Assembly: GCA_965261945.1 (NCBI GenBank)
Contig: CBDHEF010000002.1
Span: 2,604,001 to 2,668,000 of the forward strand
DNA: 64,000 bases
Direction: 5' to 3'
Origin: VXOI01 sp965261945
Lineage (GTDB): Bacteria > Chloroflexota > Dehalococcoidia > Lucifugimonadales > UBA3495
In this document: positions 22,824-32,109 of the stretch, piece by piece
Layout of the letters: every line of letters begins with the position of its first letter
Position numbering within the stretch: position 1 is the stretch's first letter
Position numbers and translations under genes: made by a program
The notes under the pieces: model-generated
Database searches by the model: none
What the model was told of the DNA's origin: nothing
What the model saw: only the letters and a program-made list of their open reading frames with translations

Positions 22824-24100
22824 TCCACTTCCACTTTGCCCATGCGGATGGTGTCGCCCACGTTGATTCCCGCGTCTATCAGCTTGTCAGCCAACCCGGA
22901 GCGGCGCATCTCGCGCCAAAGTTGCAGCAGCACCCGCTGGTCTCGCGTGTCGGCCAGTGCGCTCAGCCGCTCCAGCCGCTCCGATTCTATGACGTAGACA
23001 CCATCCCGGAGCTGCACCGATTCCGGTACTCGTTCCCGCCTGCGCGGGGCGGCTGCCCAGCCTTCTTCCTCGCTGGCCGGTTCATCCTTCGGCATTTCAT
23101 CCAGGATCGCGGTTATGCGGGTCAGCATCGCGCCCACGCCCTCGCCTGTGGCCGCGGAGATGAACATGACCGCCCCGTTCCCTTCCCCACTCTTTCTCAT
23201 TTCCGCATTCACTGTCGTAGCGATAGCTTCCCGCTGCTCGCGGACCTCGGTAACGTCCAGCTTGTTCACCACCACCAGTTGCCGCTTGCCGGCCAATTCG
23301 GGGTTGAAGTGCAGCAGTTCACCCCTGACCATCCGGTAATCGTCCGCGGGATTCTCACTGAGCCCGTCAATCAGGTGGATATACAGACGGGCGCGCTCGG
23401 CGTGGCGCAGGAACTGGTGGCCCAGCCCGACGCCCTGGTGAGCGCCTTCCAGAAGGCCGGGAATCTCCATCATTACGAAGTCTCTGGCGCCGGAGCGCAC
23501 CACGCCCAGCACCGGCTCCACGGTGGTGAAGGGATAGTCGGCCACCCTCGCCTTGGCCGCTGAGCAGCGCGAGATCAGGGTGGACTTGCCAGCGTTGGGA
23601 CGGGCCAGCAGGCCCACGTCGGCCAGTAGCTTCAACTCCAGGAACAGCACGGCGCCCTCGCCCCGCTCACCCCGCTCGGCCAGTACCGGCTCCTGGTTGG
23701 TCGAGGTGGAGAAACGGGCATTGCCCCAGCCCCCCCGTCCGCCATGGCCCACGAGGTAGGGACTGGTGTTGCGGATGTCGGTCAGGAAGTCGCGGGAGCC
23801 GTCCTGATTGAGGCGCCAGACCACGGTTCCGATGGGAACAGGTATTATGGTGTCCTCGCCATTGCCGCCGCGGCGGTTCTTGCCCTTCCCATGGTGGCCG
23901 GACTCGCAGTAGACCGTGCTGTTGAACTTGATGTGCAGCAGCGTATTATACGACGAGTCGCCTGCAAGGTAGGTGTTGCCGCCGTCCCCACCGTCCCCGC
24001 CGTTGGGGCCGCCGCGAGGGCGGTACTTCTCCCTGAGAAAACTGGCGCAGCCGTTGCCGCCGTTCCCTGCTTTGATATTCAGTCTAACTGTATCAATCAT
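22814..24100 (-). CDS. obgE: ribosome-associated GTPase Obg (CgtA)
   Basis: A 428-residue GTPase for 50S subunit maturation and stress response. The Gly-rich Obg fold is N-terminal (IDTVRLNIKAGNGGNGCASFLREKY, RGGPNGGDGGDGGNTYL). The G domain has G1 LLARPNAGKSTLIS, G2 DYPFTTVEPVLGVV, G3 MEIPGLLEGAHQGVGLGHQFLRH and G4 VVNKLDV. The C-terminal OCT domain (RVLLQLWREMRRSGLADKLIDAGINVGDTIRMGKVEVEWF) is complete. G3 has IPGL instead of DIPGL, with Glu before Ile. It is the first gene of the obgE-nadD operon. Confidence 0.96.
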   Translation of the reverse strand: MIDTVRLNIKAGNGGNGCASFLREKYRPRGGPNGGDGGDGGNTYLAGDSSYNTLLHIKFNSTVYCESGHHGKGKNRRGGNGEDTIIPVPIGTVVWRLNQDGSRDFLTDIRNTSPYLVGHGGRGGWGNARFSTSTNQEPVLAERGERGEGAVLFLELKLLADVGLLARPNAGKSTLISRCSAAKARVADYPFTTVEPVLGVVRSGARDFVMMEIPGLLEGAHQGVGLGHQFLRHAERARLYIHLIDGLSENPADDYRMVRGELLHFNPELAGKRQLVVVNKLDVTEVREQREAIATTVNAEMRKSGEGNGAVMFISAATGEGVGAMLTRITAILDEMPKDEPASEEEGWAAAPRRRERVPESVQLRDGVYVIESERLERLSALADTRDQRVLLQLWREMRRSGLADKLIDAGINVGDTIRMGKVEVEWF

Positions 24101-24552
24101 CGCTCTTTACCGTCGGACAATCAGTGTCAAATAATGTGTGACCCTGATTGCCATTACCGTTTATAAATTTATTTTCCATAATATATTTTCTAATTGCTTG
24201 TAATAATACTAGTAAGGCCGTTGATACAGTGGAGTAATTCCCAAGTCCAGGGGTCTTGCTTGGCGATGCTGGATATGAATTAGCTGGGATATGGGTGTTT
24301 TTGGTTTCATTTTATCATGTAGAGTCAGACCTTCTTGGTGGATAATGCCTTTCCTGTTGGGCCTGATTGCTTGCGGTTCGCGGGTTTTTGTCTGGCGGGC
24401 ATTTCTGCTGGCCCAGGCAAACCCACTACCCGGGGTTGTTCGTATACTTTGGGATGGCAGTTTGCCAACGGGGTCGGGTTGTTTATCCACGAATTTTCTT
24501 TGTTATCATGGCGGGGTGTGCCAGAGCTGCGTTCTCCGGGATAGGAGTGGCG
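24101..24552. other. AT-rich divergent intergenic region
   Basis: About 450 bases between divergent genes. Bases 24160-24230 are notably AT-rich and probably hold the obgE promoter, though no clear -35/-10 pair with good spacing stands out. I see no RNA gene. The sequence upstream of 24553 is open on the plus strand but has no start with a ribosome site before AGGAG at 24544-24548. Confidence 0.45.
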
Positions 24553-25884
24553 ATGAAGCCAGGACTCCCTTTGCTGCTTGTGATGATGGCCGTGCTGGTC
24601 TTTGGGAGTCTGCCGGGCTGTTCCGGCGTGGAATCAGGGCAGGAGATTCCTTCGTCTGAATCTGGGACGGGTGAAAATGGAGAACTCATGGTGAACCGGA
24701 TAGCTTACATGGACAACAGCGGCGACCTGTTGCTGATCAACCCCGACGCCACGGGCGAGGAGCGGTTGACCGGCGGTGTGCGGGCTGGTGTATTGGCCCA
24801 GGCGCTGCAAGGCGGCGATTCCTATAGCTGGCCAACCTGGTCGCGGGACGGGGCCAGGATCGCTGCCTCCCGCATATCGGTCAGCGGGGGCGACGGCGGC
24901 TTGTCGGTGCAGGTGTTCGAGTTGTCCTCCGGCCGGATGGTGTCGGCCTACAATAACGAAGTGCCGGCGCCGGTGGCCGATGGTGCGGCACACTACATCT
25001 ACTGGTCTCCCGACGACCGCTACCTGACCTTTCTCGCCCCCACTCCCGCAGGGCTGGCCCTGCTGGTGCGGGACTACCAGTCTGATGAAGAAGTGGGCTC
25101 CGTCGCACTGGGCGCCCCGCTATACTACCATTGGTTCGGCGACTCCGGCCAGATTGCCGTTCACAGCGGCGATCTGGTGACCATCCAGGGCCCGACAGCC
25201 GACGGCGCTCAAACCCGCGTGGCCGTGGACGCCTTCAACTTCCGCGCCCCTGCCATTTCGCCGGATGGCTCCCAGTTGGCCTATGCCGGCATATCGGAAG
25301 GAGTGGAGGGAGTCTACCTCACGTCCACCGGCAATGCCCCGGCTCCGACTCTGTTGATGGAAACGCAAGGCATGACCGCCTTTGCGTGGGCCCCCGACGG
25401 CTCTACGCTGGCAGTGGCGGAGCAGTCCCGCCCCGGCGCCCCGGTGTTCGACAGCCTGCGGCTGGTCAGGGCCGACGGTTCCGGCAGTTCCGTTTTGGTG
25501 GACGAGCAGTTGCTGGCGTTCTTCTGGTCACCGCAGGGCGACAACATCGCCTGGATCGGCATTGACCCGCTCAGCCGCTCCATGGACCTGGCGGTTTCCG
25601 CGGTGGAATCCGGCGCGGCAGCCGGGGAGCCGCGCCACCTTTTCCGGTTCAGCCCCACGGGAGAGGTGTTTACCCTTTTGAGCTTCTTCGACCAGTACGC
25701 CTACTCCCATTCCATCTGGGCGCCCGACGGTTCCGCGCTGGTGGTTGCCGGCACCGACGGCCCGGAGCCTGCCAGACGCAACGGCAGCGGCCCCGCCGGC
25801 GGGCAGGTCTACGTGGTTGACGTGGGCACCGGCGAAGCCCGCCGCATCGCATCGGGCAAGGTGGCGGTGTGGTCTTGGAACTGA
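24553..25884 (+). CDS. TolB-like beta-propeller lipoprotein
   Basis: A 443-residue lipoprotein. The ATG at 24553 follows AGGAG. The signal peptide ends in a lipobox, FGSLPGC, so it is anchored in the outer leaflet of the membrane. The mature part shows repeated WD40/TolB-like blades: IAYMDNSGDLLLINPDATGEERLTGG, SWPTWSRDGARIAASR, YWSPDDRYLTFLAP, FRAPAISPDGSQLAYAG, FAWAPDGSTLAVAEQ, FFWSPQGDNIAWIG and SIWAPDGSALVVAGTDG. The role is unknown; in organisms without Tol-Pal such proteins may bind ligands or scaffold envelope complexes. A second lipoprotein gene follows within 92 bases. Confidence 0.88.
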   Translation: MKPGLPLLLVMMAVLVFGSLPGCSGVESGQEIPSSESGTGENGELMVNRIAYMDNSGDLLLINPDATGEERLTGGVRAGVLAQALQGGDSYSWPTWSRDGARIAASRISVSGGDGGLSVQVFELSSGRMVSAYNNEVPAPVADGAAHYIYWSPDDRYLTFLAPTPAGLALLVRDYQSDEEVGSVALGAPLYYHWFGDSGQIAVHSGDLVTIQGPTADGAQTRVAVDAFNFRAPAISPDGSQLAYAGISEGVEGVYLTSTGNAPAPTLLMETQGMTAFAWAPDGSTLAVAEQSRPGAPVFDSLRLVRADGSGSSVLVDEQLLAFFWSPQGDNIAWIGIDPLSRSMDLAVSAVESGAAAGEPRHLFRFSPTGEVFTLLSFFDQYAYSHSIWAPDGSALVVAGTDGPEPARRNGSGPAGGQVYVVDVGTGEARRIASGKVAVWSWN

Positions 25885-25976
25885 AGGTATTTCCCCATAG
25901 ACCCTCCTTCCCTCTGGGAAGGGTCAGTATAGTAGGGGTCAGTCTGGGTCCACTCTCCTCCTGGGAGAGGGCCGCG

Positions 25977-26684
25977 GTGAGGGCGGCCCTGGCCGTGCTG
26001 GCGCTGCTGGCCGTTGTCGCCATTGCGGCCTGCGCCTCGCCCACGCCAACCGCTACTCCCAAGCCGGTGGACCCCAGGGAAGAGCTGCAACGCACCGTGG
26101 ACCGGCTGCTTGTGCTGGAGTCCGGCTCCTTCGACCTGGAGCATCTCGCCGGTTCCACCAGCATCCTGCCCGGCGTCCTGATGCGCCGGGCCTACGGCAG
26201 GGCGTTGGTTCCCGATAAGTTCGAGGTTACCGTGGAGGCCGAGCTGCTTTTTCCCCGCTCCTACCTGGAGATAGGCATGATCAGCATTGAGGGCACGGCC
26301 TATATGACCAACGTGCTCAACGGAGAGTGGGGCGAGGTGGCGCAGGACACCCTGCCCATCAATCTCGGCAACTTCGGCGACATCCTGGCCCGGATCGTGG
26401 GGCAGGTGCAGTCGCCGGAACTGCTGGGGGTCGAGAGACTGGGCGGGGTGGATGTTTACCGCATCGGCGGCGTCATCCTCTCCGAAGACCTGAAGGAACT
26501 GGTGCCGACCGCCGCGACCGGCTACGAGGTTTCGTTGGAAGTCATAACCGACCGGGACACCGGCGCCCTCCGGCAGGCCCTCATCACCGGCCAGGTGGTG
26601 GCAACCGATGTTCCCGAGTCGCAACGGCGGCTGACCATCGACAACCTGAACCAGCCGATAACAATCACCGCGCCGGAGCTGTGA
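25977..26684 (+). CDS. LppX/LprG-like lipoprotein
   Basis: A 235-residue lipoprotein. The GTG at 25977 is chosen because it opens a clean signal peptide, VRAALAVLALLAVVAIAAC, ending in a lipobox; the frame upstream encodes palindromic repeat. GGGAGAGG at 25963-25970, just before the start, is part of a dispersed palindrome and looks recruited as the ribosome site. The body (SFDLEHLAGSTSILPGVLMRRAYGRALVPDKFEVTVEAEL, SIEGTAYMTNVLNGEW, GGVDVYRIGGVILSEDLKELVP, TDRDTGALRQALITGQ) fits the LolA/LppX-like half-barrel that carries lipids. Family assignment rests on pattern only. It is likely co-transcribed with the TolB-like gene. Confidence 0.75.
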   Translation: MRAALAVLALLAVVAIAACASPTPTATPKPVDPREELQRTVDRLLVLESGSFDLEHLAGSTSILPGVLMRRAYGRALVPDKFEVTVEAELLFPRSYLEIGMISIEGTAYMTNVLNGEWGEVAQDTLPINLGNFGDILARIVGQVQSPELLGVERLGGVDVYRIGGVILSEDLKELVPTAATGYEVSLEVITDRDTGALRQALITGQVVATDVPESQRRLTIDNLNQPITITAPEL

Positions 26685-27081
26685 GGCCACCTGCCCTTAG
26701 AAACTATCTCAAAACGTGGCGCGGCACCCAACCCGTGATTCCCGCGAAAGCGCCCGTGATTCCCGCGAAAGCGGGAATCCAGTTCTAGGCTTCCGGTAGT
26801 CGTGTTGTAGCAGTTGGCCCTCTGGGTTCCCGCTTTCGCGGGAATGACGGTGAATATGACGACACTCCCTACCTCAATTGAGTTGGCTCCAGGAACTCTC
26901 TCTACCCTGAAGGGAGAGGGTTGGGTGAGGGTGAATTCCAAGCCCTCAATTTCCTTCCGGAAAACCGGCGGAGTATGAAGCGGCGTATAGGGCTTTAGGA
27001 TGGACTTGTATTCCGGCGCTTTCACTTTCACCCTGAGCCTGACCCTCTCCGTCAAAAGAGAGGGAATTTCCTGGCGCGCCC
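26685..27081. repeat. intergenic REP pair plus two palindromes
   Basis: No gene. A partly duplicated CATTCCCGCGAAAGCGGGAATCCAG palindrome (26737-26785) and its inverted copy (26828-26850) enclose ~40 bases. The whole ~100-bp unit is nearly the same as the one at 40877-40975, in opposite orientation. Two CCCTCTCC/GGAGAGGG palindromes follow (26901-26935 and 27027-27063). Confidence 0.75.
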
Positions 27082-28695
27082 GTGGCTTCTGAATGCACAC
27101 CGGATGAGTCCTGTCAGGGTGGCCAGGGTTCCACCTGGGCTATCCTGACCATTGCCGGGCTTGGGGTCTTCATCGCGGCCCTGGACCAGACGGTGGTGGT
27201 AACCGCGCTGCCCAGCGTGATGCTGGACCTCAAGATTCCGATTACCGAGCTGGACCGGGTCTCGTGGATTATCACCGCGTACCTGCTGGGCTACACCGTG
27301 GCCATGCCGCTGATTGGCAGGCTGGGCGACGTTTACGGCTACCCGAGGGTCTACCAGGCCGCGCTGGTGGTGTTCTGCATCGGCACCAGCCTGGTGGCCG
27401 TGGCCCAGAGCTTCGAGTTCATGATCGGGGCCCGCGTGATCCAGGCCATCGGCGGCGGGGCGACGGTGCCGCTGGGCATGGCGCTGGCCACGACGCTGGT
27501 TCCGCCGGAGCGGCGGGCCCTGGCCCTGGGTGTGGTCGGGGGCGCAGCGGAGGCCGGCTCCATGCTGGGCCCGGCCTACGGCGGCGCCATCGTCGAGCTG
27601 TCCAGTTGGCGCTGGATCTTCTGGCTCAACGTGCCTCAGAGCGCCGTGGTGTTTGTGGCCCTGATGCGGCTCCCCGGCCCCCAACTGATTCCCCTTCGCC
27701 GGGGGCGTTTGCAATCGTCAGCCCCTCGCGGAGCGGAAAATAAACTATCCGCCTCCCGCCGGGAGGGGAGGGCAGGGGGCGAGGCCAGGGTGGACTACCT
27801 GGGCGGCGCGCTGCTCATCGCTGCCCTGCTGCTGCTTTCGCTGGGCATATCTCGCAGCGACTTCTTCACCCTGGCCTCTCCCGTCCCCTTCATCCTGGCC
27901 GCCTCCGGGCTGGGGATTGGGGGTGTGCTGGTGGCGGTGGAGCGGCGAACCTGGCAGCCGCTCCTGGCCCACGTTTTCCTGCGCTCATGGGCCTTCATCC
28001 TTTCCAACCTGACGCAGGCGTTGGTTGGCGTGTCCCTGATTATCGCCATGATCACCGTGCCGCTGACCGCCGACACGGTGATGCAGAAGGACCCGTTCAC
28101 CGGAGCCATGTGGCTGCTGCGAATGACCGGGGTGATACCGCTGGCCTCGGTGGTCGGCGGTTGGCTGCTGCCATGGGCCGGCGGGCGGAGGCTGACGGTG
28201 GCGGGGCTGCTGATGGTGGCGGCGGGCTTGTTCTTCTGCTCCCGGTGGGAGGTCGGCGTGGATGACCCGGAGCTTACGCTGCAACTACTGCTGGCGGGCG
28301 CGGGATTCGGGCTGGTCATTGCCCCCATCCTGCACCGCGCCCTGCAATCGGTGGGCGAGGACTACCGGGCCACCGCCGCGTCGCTGGTCACCGTGGCCCG
28401 CATGATGGGCATGACCCTGGGGTTGGCGGCGATGTCAGCCTGGGGCGTGGAGCATTTCCAGGTCCTGACCGCGGGGCTGGAGCTGCCCATTCCGCAGTCC
28501 GGCGAGTCCACCGAGGCCCTCAACGCCCGCGTCGAGCAGTACACCACCGGCGTGAACATCGCCGGCCTGTCGGTCTTCCGCGCCTTCTTCCGCGCTGCGG
28601 CCATCGTGGCCCTCGCCGCCATTCCCTTCGCTATCCTCCAATTGGGGAAGGAGCAAACTGAGCAATCAGGAGCGGGAGCGATTGGCGAGGAGTGA
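27082..28695 (+). CDS. MFS exporter, DHA2 (EmrB/QacA) type
   Basis: A 537-residue, 14-helix drug:H+ antiporter. IAALDQTVVVTALPSVMLDL is the DHA2 motif D1, GRLGDVYGYPRVYQAALVVF motif A, and GSMLGPAYGGAIVELSSWRWIFWLNVPQ motif C. Between helices 6 and 7 (about residues 200-235) lies a Ser/Arg-rich insertion encoded by a dispersed palindromic repeat (27684-27780), still in frame. Start is a GTG at 27082 without a strong ribosome site. It is the second DHA2 exporter in the window and is not closely similar to the one at 197-1702. It converges with the SecA-like gene. Confidence 0.85.
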   Translation: MASECTPDESCQGGQGSTWAILTIAGLGVFIAALDQTVVVTALPSVMLDLKIPITELDRVSWIITAYLLGYTVAMPLIGRLGDVYGYPRVYQAALVVFCIGTSLVAVAQSFEFMIGARVIQAIGGGATVPLGMALATTLVPPERRALALGVVGGAAEAGSMLGPAYGGAIVELSSWRWIFWLNVPQSAVVFVALMRLPGPQLIPLRRGRLQSSAPRGAENKLSASRREGRAGGEARVDYLGGALLIAALLLLSLGISRSDFFTLASPVPFILAASGLGIGGVLVAVERRTWQPLLAHVFLRSWAFILSNLTQALVGVSLIIAMITVPLTADTVMQKDPFTGAMWLLRMTGVIPLASVVGGWLLPWAGGRRLTVAGLLMVAAGLFFCSRWEVGVDDPELTLQLLLAGAGFGLVIAPILHRALQSVGEDYRATAASLVTVARMMGMTLGLAAMSAWGVEHFQVLTAGLELPIPQSGESTEALNARVEQYTTGVNIAGLSVFRAFFRAAAIVALAAIPFAILQLGKEQTEQSGAGAIGEE

Positions 28696-28698
28696 GAA

Positions 28699-31600
28699 CT
28701 ATTGCCCCTGGGGAGGTGCGGTTTCCTGGGCCAGCAGCAGATCGGTCTCCGCGCTGACGGTCACCTGCGGGGCTTCGGGGGCGGACAGCGGGAACGTGGC
28801 CAGGCGAGACAGGAATTCGTCGTCGACTCGTTCCCGGTAGCCGCGCCATGCCTCGGCGCTGCGGCGGATGTAGGCGGCCACGGCCGACTTGTGGTTATGG
28901 CCGCTGAGCAACTGGCTGGCGACGGAGTCCCGCAGGATGGCGATGTGGCCCGGCCACAGGTCGCCGCAGACTTGCAGGTAGAGCAGCCGCGCAACTTCGG
29001 GGAACACGCCGGCGCCGCCCTTCGACTGGTTCAGCAGCGACGCCTTTTGCTCCATCCGCCCGGTCATCAGCCGGGCCAGCTCGCCGGGCGCCAGTGAGAG
29101 GTCAAGGCCGTACAGGGCCGAGCAGTCCACGCCGTAATCCAGCCGCGCCTCTTCCGCCAAGGCGTCGAACCGCAGGGCATAGTCGCCGTCCGTTTCCGGG
29201 CCGAGGTATGCTGCGGCGAGCCGGGATGCCACCCGCTCCGCGACCTCCCGGCACATCGCCGTAATGCTCCCCGGGTCTGATGCGGAGTCAATCACCTGCT
29301 GGCGGCGTTGGTAGTACAGATGCGTCTGGCGGTCAAGTTCCGCGGCGTAGTCCTGGATCAGCCCCCGCTGGGCCTCGCCCTCAAGCTCGGCGGCGGTCTG
29401 GAGCCTCTCGATGCGGCGGGTGACCTCCGGCCCGGCGTAGTATGTGCGCCCCTGGTAATCCGAGCGGCGGCAGGCGGACAGCTTCAGGATGGCATCGGCT
29501 TCCAGGTTCACCAGGCGGTCCTCCAGCGACAGGAAGGTCTGGGTGAGGCCGAACTGTCCCTGCCGCCCGCTCCTGCCGTTGAGCTGGAGCGTGATCCGGC
29601 TGGAGTCGTGAATCTCGGTGCCGATGACGCACAATCCCAGGGCGAAGTCCAGCCTTCCGCGCCCTGTGCGCCCGCCGCTGCCGCCGCGCAGCGAGACGCT
29701 CAGCCCGCCCCCGGCTGCCGGAATCGTGTCGAAGACATTGGCGCGGTCCAGTTCGGCCCGCAGCGCTGCGGCCTGTTCCGGCGAAGGGCAGGCCACGTCA
29801 AGTGTTCCGACGTCCGATGCTTCTCCGGTCAGCATCCGGCGGATCTCGGCGGCGAACTGCCGCGCTATCCGGGCGTTCAGGCCGGGTTCCACGGGGCCGG
29901 GTTCCACGGGGCCGGGTTCCACGGGGCCGGGTTCCACGGGGCCGGGTTCCACGGGGCCGGGTTCCACGGGGCCGGGTTCCACGGGGCCGGGTTCCACGGG
30001 GCCGGGTTCCACGGGGCCGGGTTCCACGGGGCCGGGTTCCACGGGGCCGGATTCCACGAGGCCGGATTCCACGAGGATGTCGGTGCCTCTTCCGGCCATG
30101 TGGGTGGCGACGGTGACCGCGCCGAAGGCCCCGGCGTCGCGGACGATGCGGGCCTCGGCGTGGGTGGTGACGGCGTTCAGCACCCGGTGCGGAATGCCGC
30201 GCTCTTCCAGCAGGCGGCCCAACTCCTCCGACTGCTCCACCGTGCGGGTGCCTGCCAGCGCCGGCTGGCCCGTGCGGTGCCGGGCGGCGATTTCATCCAC
30301 CACGGCCGCCAGCTTGTCCCCACGGGTCAGGTAGACTACCGGCGGGCGGTTGAATCGCTTGGGCGGACTCACCGGCGGGACAACCGCCACCTCCAGCCCG
30401 TACTTGCGCCGCAGTTCCCCGGCGGCCAATGCGGCGGTGCCGGTGATGCCGGAAATGTGACGGTAGCGGCTAACGTACCCCGACACGGAAATCCGGGCCA
30501 GCGTTTCGCGCTCCGGGCGCACGGGTACGCCCTCCCGCGCCTCCACCGCCGATTGCAGGCCGTGCTGGTAGATGCTGTCGGGCTTGGGCCTCCCAGTGTG
30601 TGGGTCGATGAGGACGATGCCGCCGCCCACGCTGGAATCTACTGCCCCGGAATCAACCACGCCGGAATCGACCAGGTAGTCAACGTCGCGCTTGAGCAGC
30701 AGGTGGGCGCTGAGGGACTGGCTGGCCTGGTTCTCCAGGGCGTACCGCCGCGCCAGCCGCCGGGCGGAGGTGTTGGCCCGTTTCCTGCGCTCCCACAGCG
30801 GTCTCCTGCCATTCCCGTTGAGGCCAACCGCCGCTTTGCCATCGTTGAATCCATCGTTGAATCCATCGTTGAATCCATCGTTGAATCCATCGTTGAATCC
30901 ATCGTTGAATCCGTCGTTGAATCCGTCCAACCGCCGCTCCAGGAACTCCCGGCCCGTCTCGGTCAGGGTCACGAAGCGGTTGCCGGGGTGGACGGCATAG
31001 TACAGCCCGTCGGTCAACGTCGCGTACTCATCCTCGGCCAGCGCCCACGCCTGCCGCCGCAATCGCGGAAGGGCGGCGAAGCGTTGCAGCAGCATGGGGC
31101 TGCCGGGGTCGGCCAGCAGCAGCGTCGCCAGCAGGCGAGGTTGGGAGTCGGGCGTGGTTTGCGGCGAATTAATATGCCCGGCCGGTTCTTCAACCTGTTC
31201 TCCAACTAGGTCTCCAACCAGTTCGCGCTGCGATGCAATCATCTCCGCGACCGCGTCGTTGACCCGCACCGCCGAGCGGGAGCCGCCCATCGGGTTGCCG
31301 GAAATAATCAGCGGCGTAAACGCCTCGTCAATCAGGGCGTGGTCGGCCTCGTCTATGATGGCCACATCGAGGCTCGCCTGCACTCGCTGGCCGGAGGAGG
31401 ACTTCAGGTTGTCGCGGAGGAAGTCGAAGCCCAACTCGCGGATCGCGCCGTAGACGATGTTGCGGCGGTAAATGTGGCGGCGTTCCCCGTCTTCCATGTG
31501 CGCCAGAACCGCCCCGCTGCTGAGGCCGAGGGAGCGGTAGACCGGCTCCAGCAGCGCGGCGTCGCGCTCCGCGAGGTAGTCGTTGGCCGTGACCACGTGG

Positions 31601-32109
31601 ACCGCGCGGCCCAGGACGGCATGGAGCGTGGCGGCGAAGGCGATGGCGACGGTCTTGCCTTCGCCCGCGTCCATCTGCACCACCCTGCCCCGGAACAGAT
31701 GAATCCCGGCCAGCAGTTGCTCCCCGGTGGCGCGGAACCGCAGGCGTCCGTCTCCGTCCTGCCGCCGCGCCGCTTGGTAGAACCCTGCGGGTAGCAGAAC
31801 CTCCCCCGGCCTGCGGTATGTCCTCTGCGCCGTCACATCCGACGTGGTTTCGGCGATGATTCGCGCGTCTTCGGCAGAGGCATCCGCCGGGCGCGGATCG
31901 TCGAAGAGCCTCCAGACGCCCAAGCGCCGGTCTATGGCCTCCGACACGATGGCGAAACATTCGTGCAGCAGATCGTCCGTCGCCGTTTCGTCCGCGTGGG
32001 ATTGCAGGCTCCGCACGGCCAGGCGCAGGTCGCCGTCGGAGTGCGACGCGAAGTCGTGGCCCCGTATGAGGGACAGCAACGCGGACGGCGATGGTTGACG
32101 GCGTATCAT
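28699..32109 (-). CDS. SecA-like translocase ATPase with expanded tandem repeats
   Basis: A 1136-residue SecA paralogue. SecA motifs are present: Walker A MDAGEGKT (147-153), FDFLRDNL, Walker B IIDEADHALIDEAFTPLIISG, SGITGTAA, VTVATHMAGRGTDI, and LNGRSGRQGQFGLTQTFLSLEDRLV. The C-terminal zinc-binding tail is missing and the linker is short, as in accessory (SecA2-type) proteins. Two in-frame minisatellites enlarge it: DGFN x7 (about residues 393-422) and ~13 pentapeptides of the VE(P/S)GP type right after GRGTDI (about 679-743). A smaller V-D-S-G repeat lies near residue 480. It is the last gene of a minus-strand cluster with a transglutaminase-like protein, a PLP decarboxylase and a cupin. 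Substrate is unknown. Confidence 0.88.
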   Translation of the reverse strand: MIRRQPSPSALLSLIRGHDFASHSDGDLRLAVRSLQSHADETATDDLLHECFAIVSEAIDRRLGVWRLFDDPRPADASAEDARIIAETTSDVTAQRTYRRPGEVLLPAGFYQAARRQDGDGRLRFRATGEQLLAGIHLFRGRVVQMDAGEGKTVAIAFAATLHAVLGRAVHVVTANDYLAERDAALLEPVYRSLGLSSGAVLAHMEDGERRHIYRRNIVYGAIRELGFDFLRDNLKSSSGQRVQASLDVAIIDEADHALIDEAFTPLIISGNPMGGSRSAVRVNDAVAEMIASQRELVGDLVGEQVEEPAGHINSPQTTPDSQPRLLATLLLADPGSPMLLQRFAALPRLRRQAWALAEDEYATLTDGLYYAVHPGNRFVTLTETGREFLERRLDGFNDGFNDGFNDGFNDGFNDGFNDGFNDGKAAVGLNGNGRRPLWERRKRANTSARRLARRYALENQASQSLSAHLLLKRDVDYLVDSGVVDSGAVDSSVGGGIVLIDPHTGRPKPDSIYQHGLQSAVEAREGVPVRPERETLARISVSGYVSRYRHISGITGTAALAAGELRRKYGLEVAVVPPVSPPKRFNRPPVVYLTRGDKLAAVVDEIAARHRTGQPALAGTRTVEQSEELGRLLEERGIPHRVLNAVTTHAEARIVRDAGAFGAVTVATHMAGRGTDILVESGLVESGPVEPGPVEPGPVEPGPVEPGPVEPGPVEPGPVEPGPVEPGPVEPGPVEPGPVEPGLNARIARQFAAEIRRMLTGEASDVGTLDVACPSPEQAAALRAELDRANVFDTIPAAGGGLSVSLRGGSGGRTGRGRLDFALGLCVIGTEIHDSSRITLQLNGRSGRQGQFGLTQTFLSLEDRLVNLEADAILKLSACRRSDYQGRTYYAGPEVTRRIERLQTAAELEGEAQRGLIQDYAAELDRQTHLYYQRRQQVIDSASDPGSITAMCREVAERVASRLAAAYLGPETDGDYALRFDALAEEARLDYGVDCSALYGLDLSLAPGELARLMTGRMEQKASLLNQSKGGAGVFPEVARLLYLQVCGDLWPGHIAILRDSVASQLLSGHNHKSAVAAYIRRSAEAWRGYRERVDDEFLSRLATFPLSAPEAPQVTVSAETDLLLAQETAPPQGQ
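29881..30073 (-). repeat. 15-bp minisatellite inside the SecA-like gene
   Basis: About 13 copies of the 15-bp unit GGGGCCGGGTTCCAC (plus strand), almost perfect, with diverged units (GAGGCCGGATTCCAC) at the right end. It encodes VEPGP/VESGP repeats and keeps frame. Near-identity of the units indicates recent slippage or unequal crossing-over. Confidence 0.95.
30842..30930 (-). repeat. 12-bp minisatellite inside the SecA-like gene
   Basis: Seven copies of the 12-bp unit ATCGTTGAATCC (plus strand), encoding DGFN repeats, with single-base variants (CCGTCGTTG) in the last two. Frame is preserved. Confidence 0.95.

Noticed and set aside
29308..31209. A 633-codon plus-strand frame with GAGFH repeats
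   Set aside because: It is the antisense shadow of the SecA-like gene; the repeats are the 15-bp minisatellite read on the other strand.
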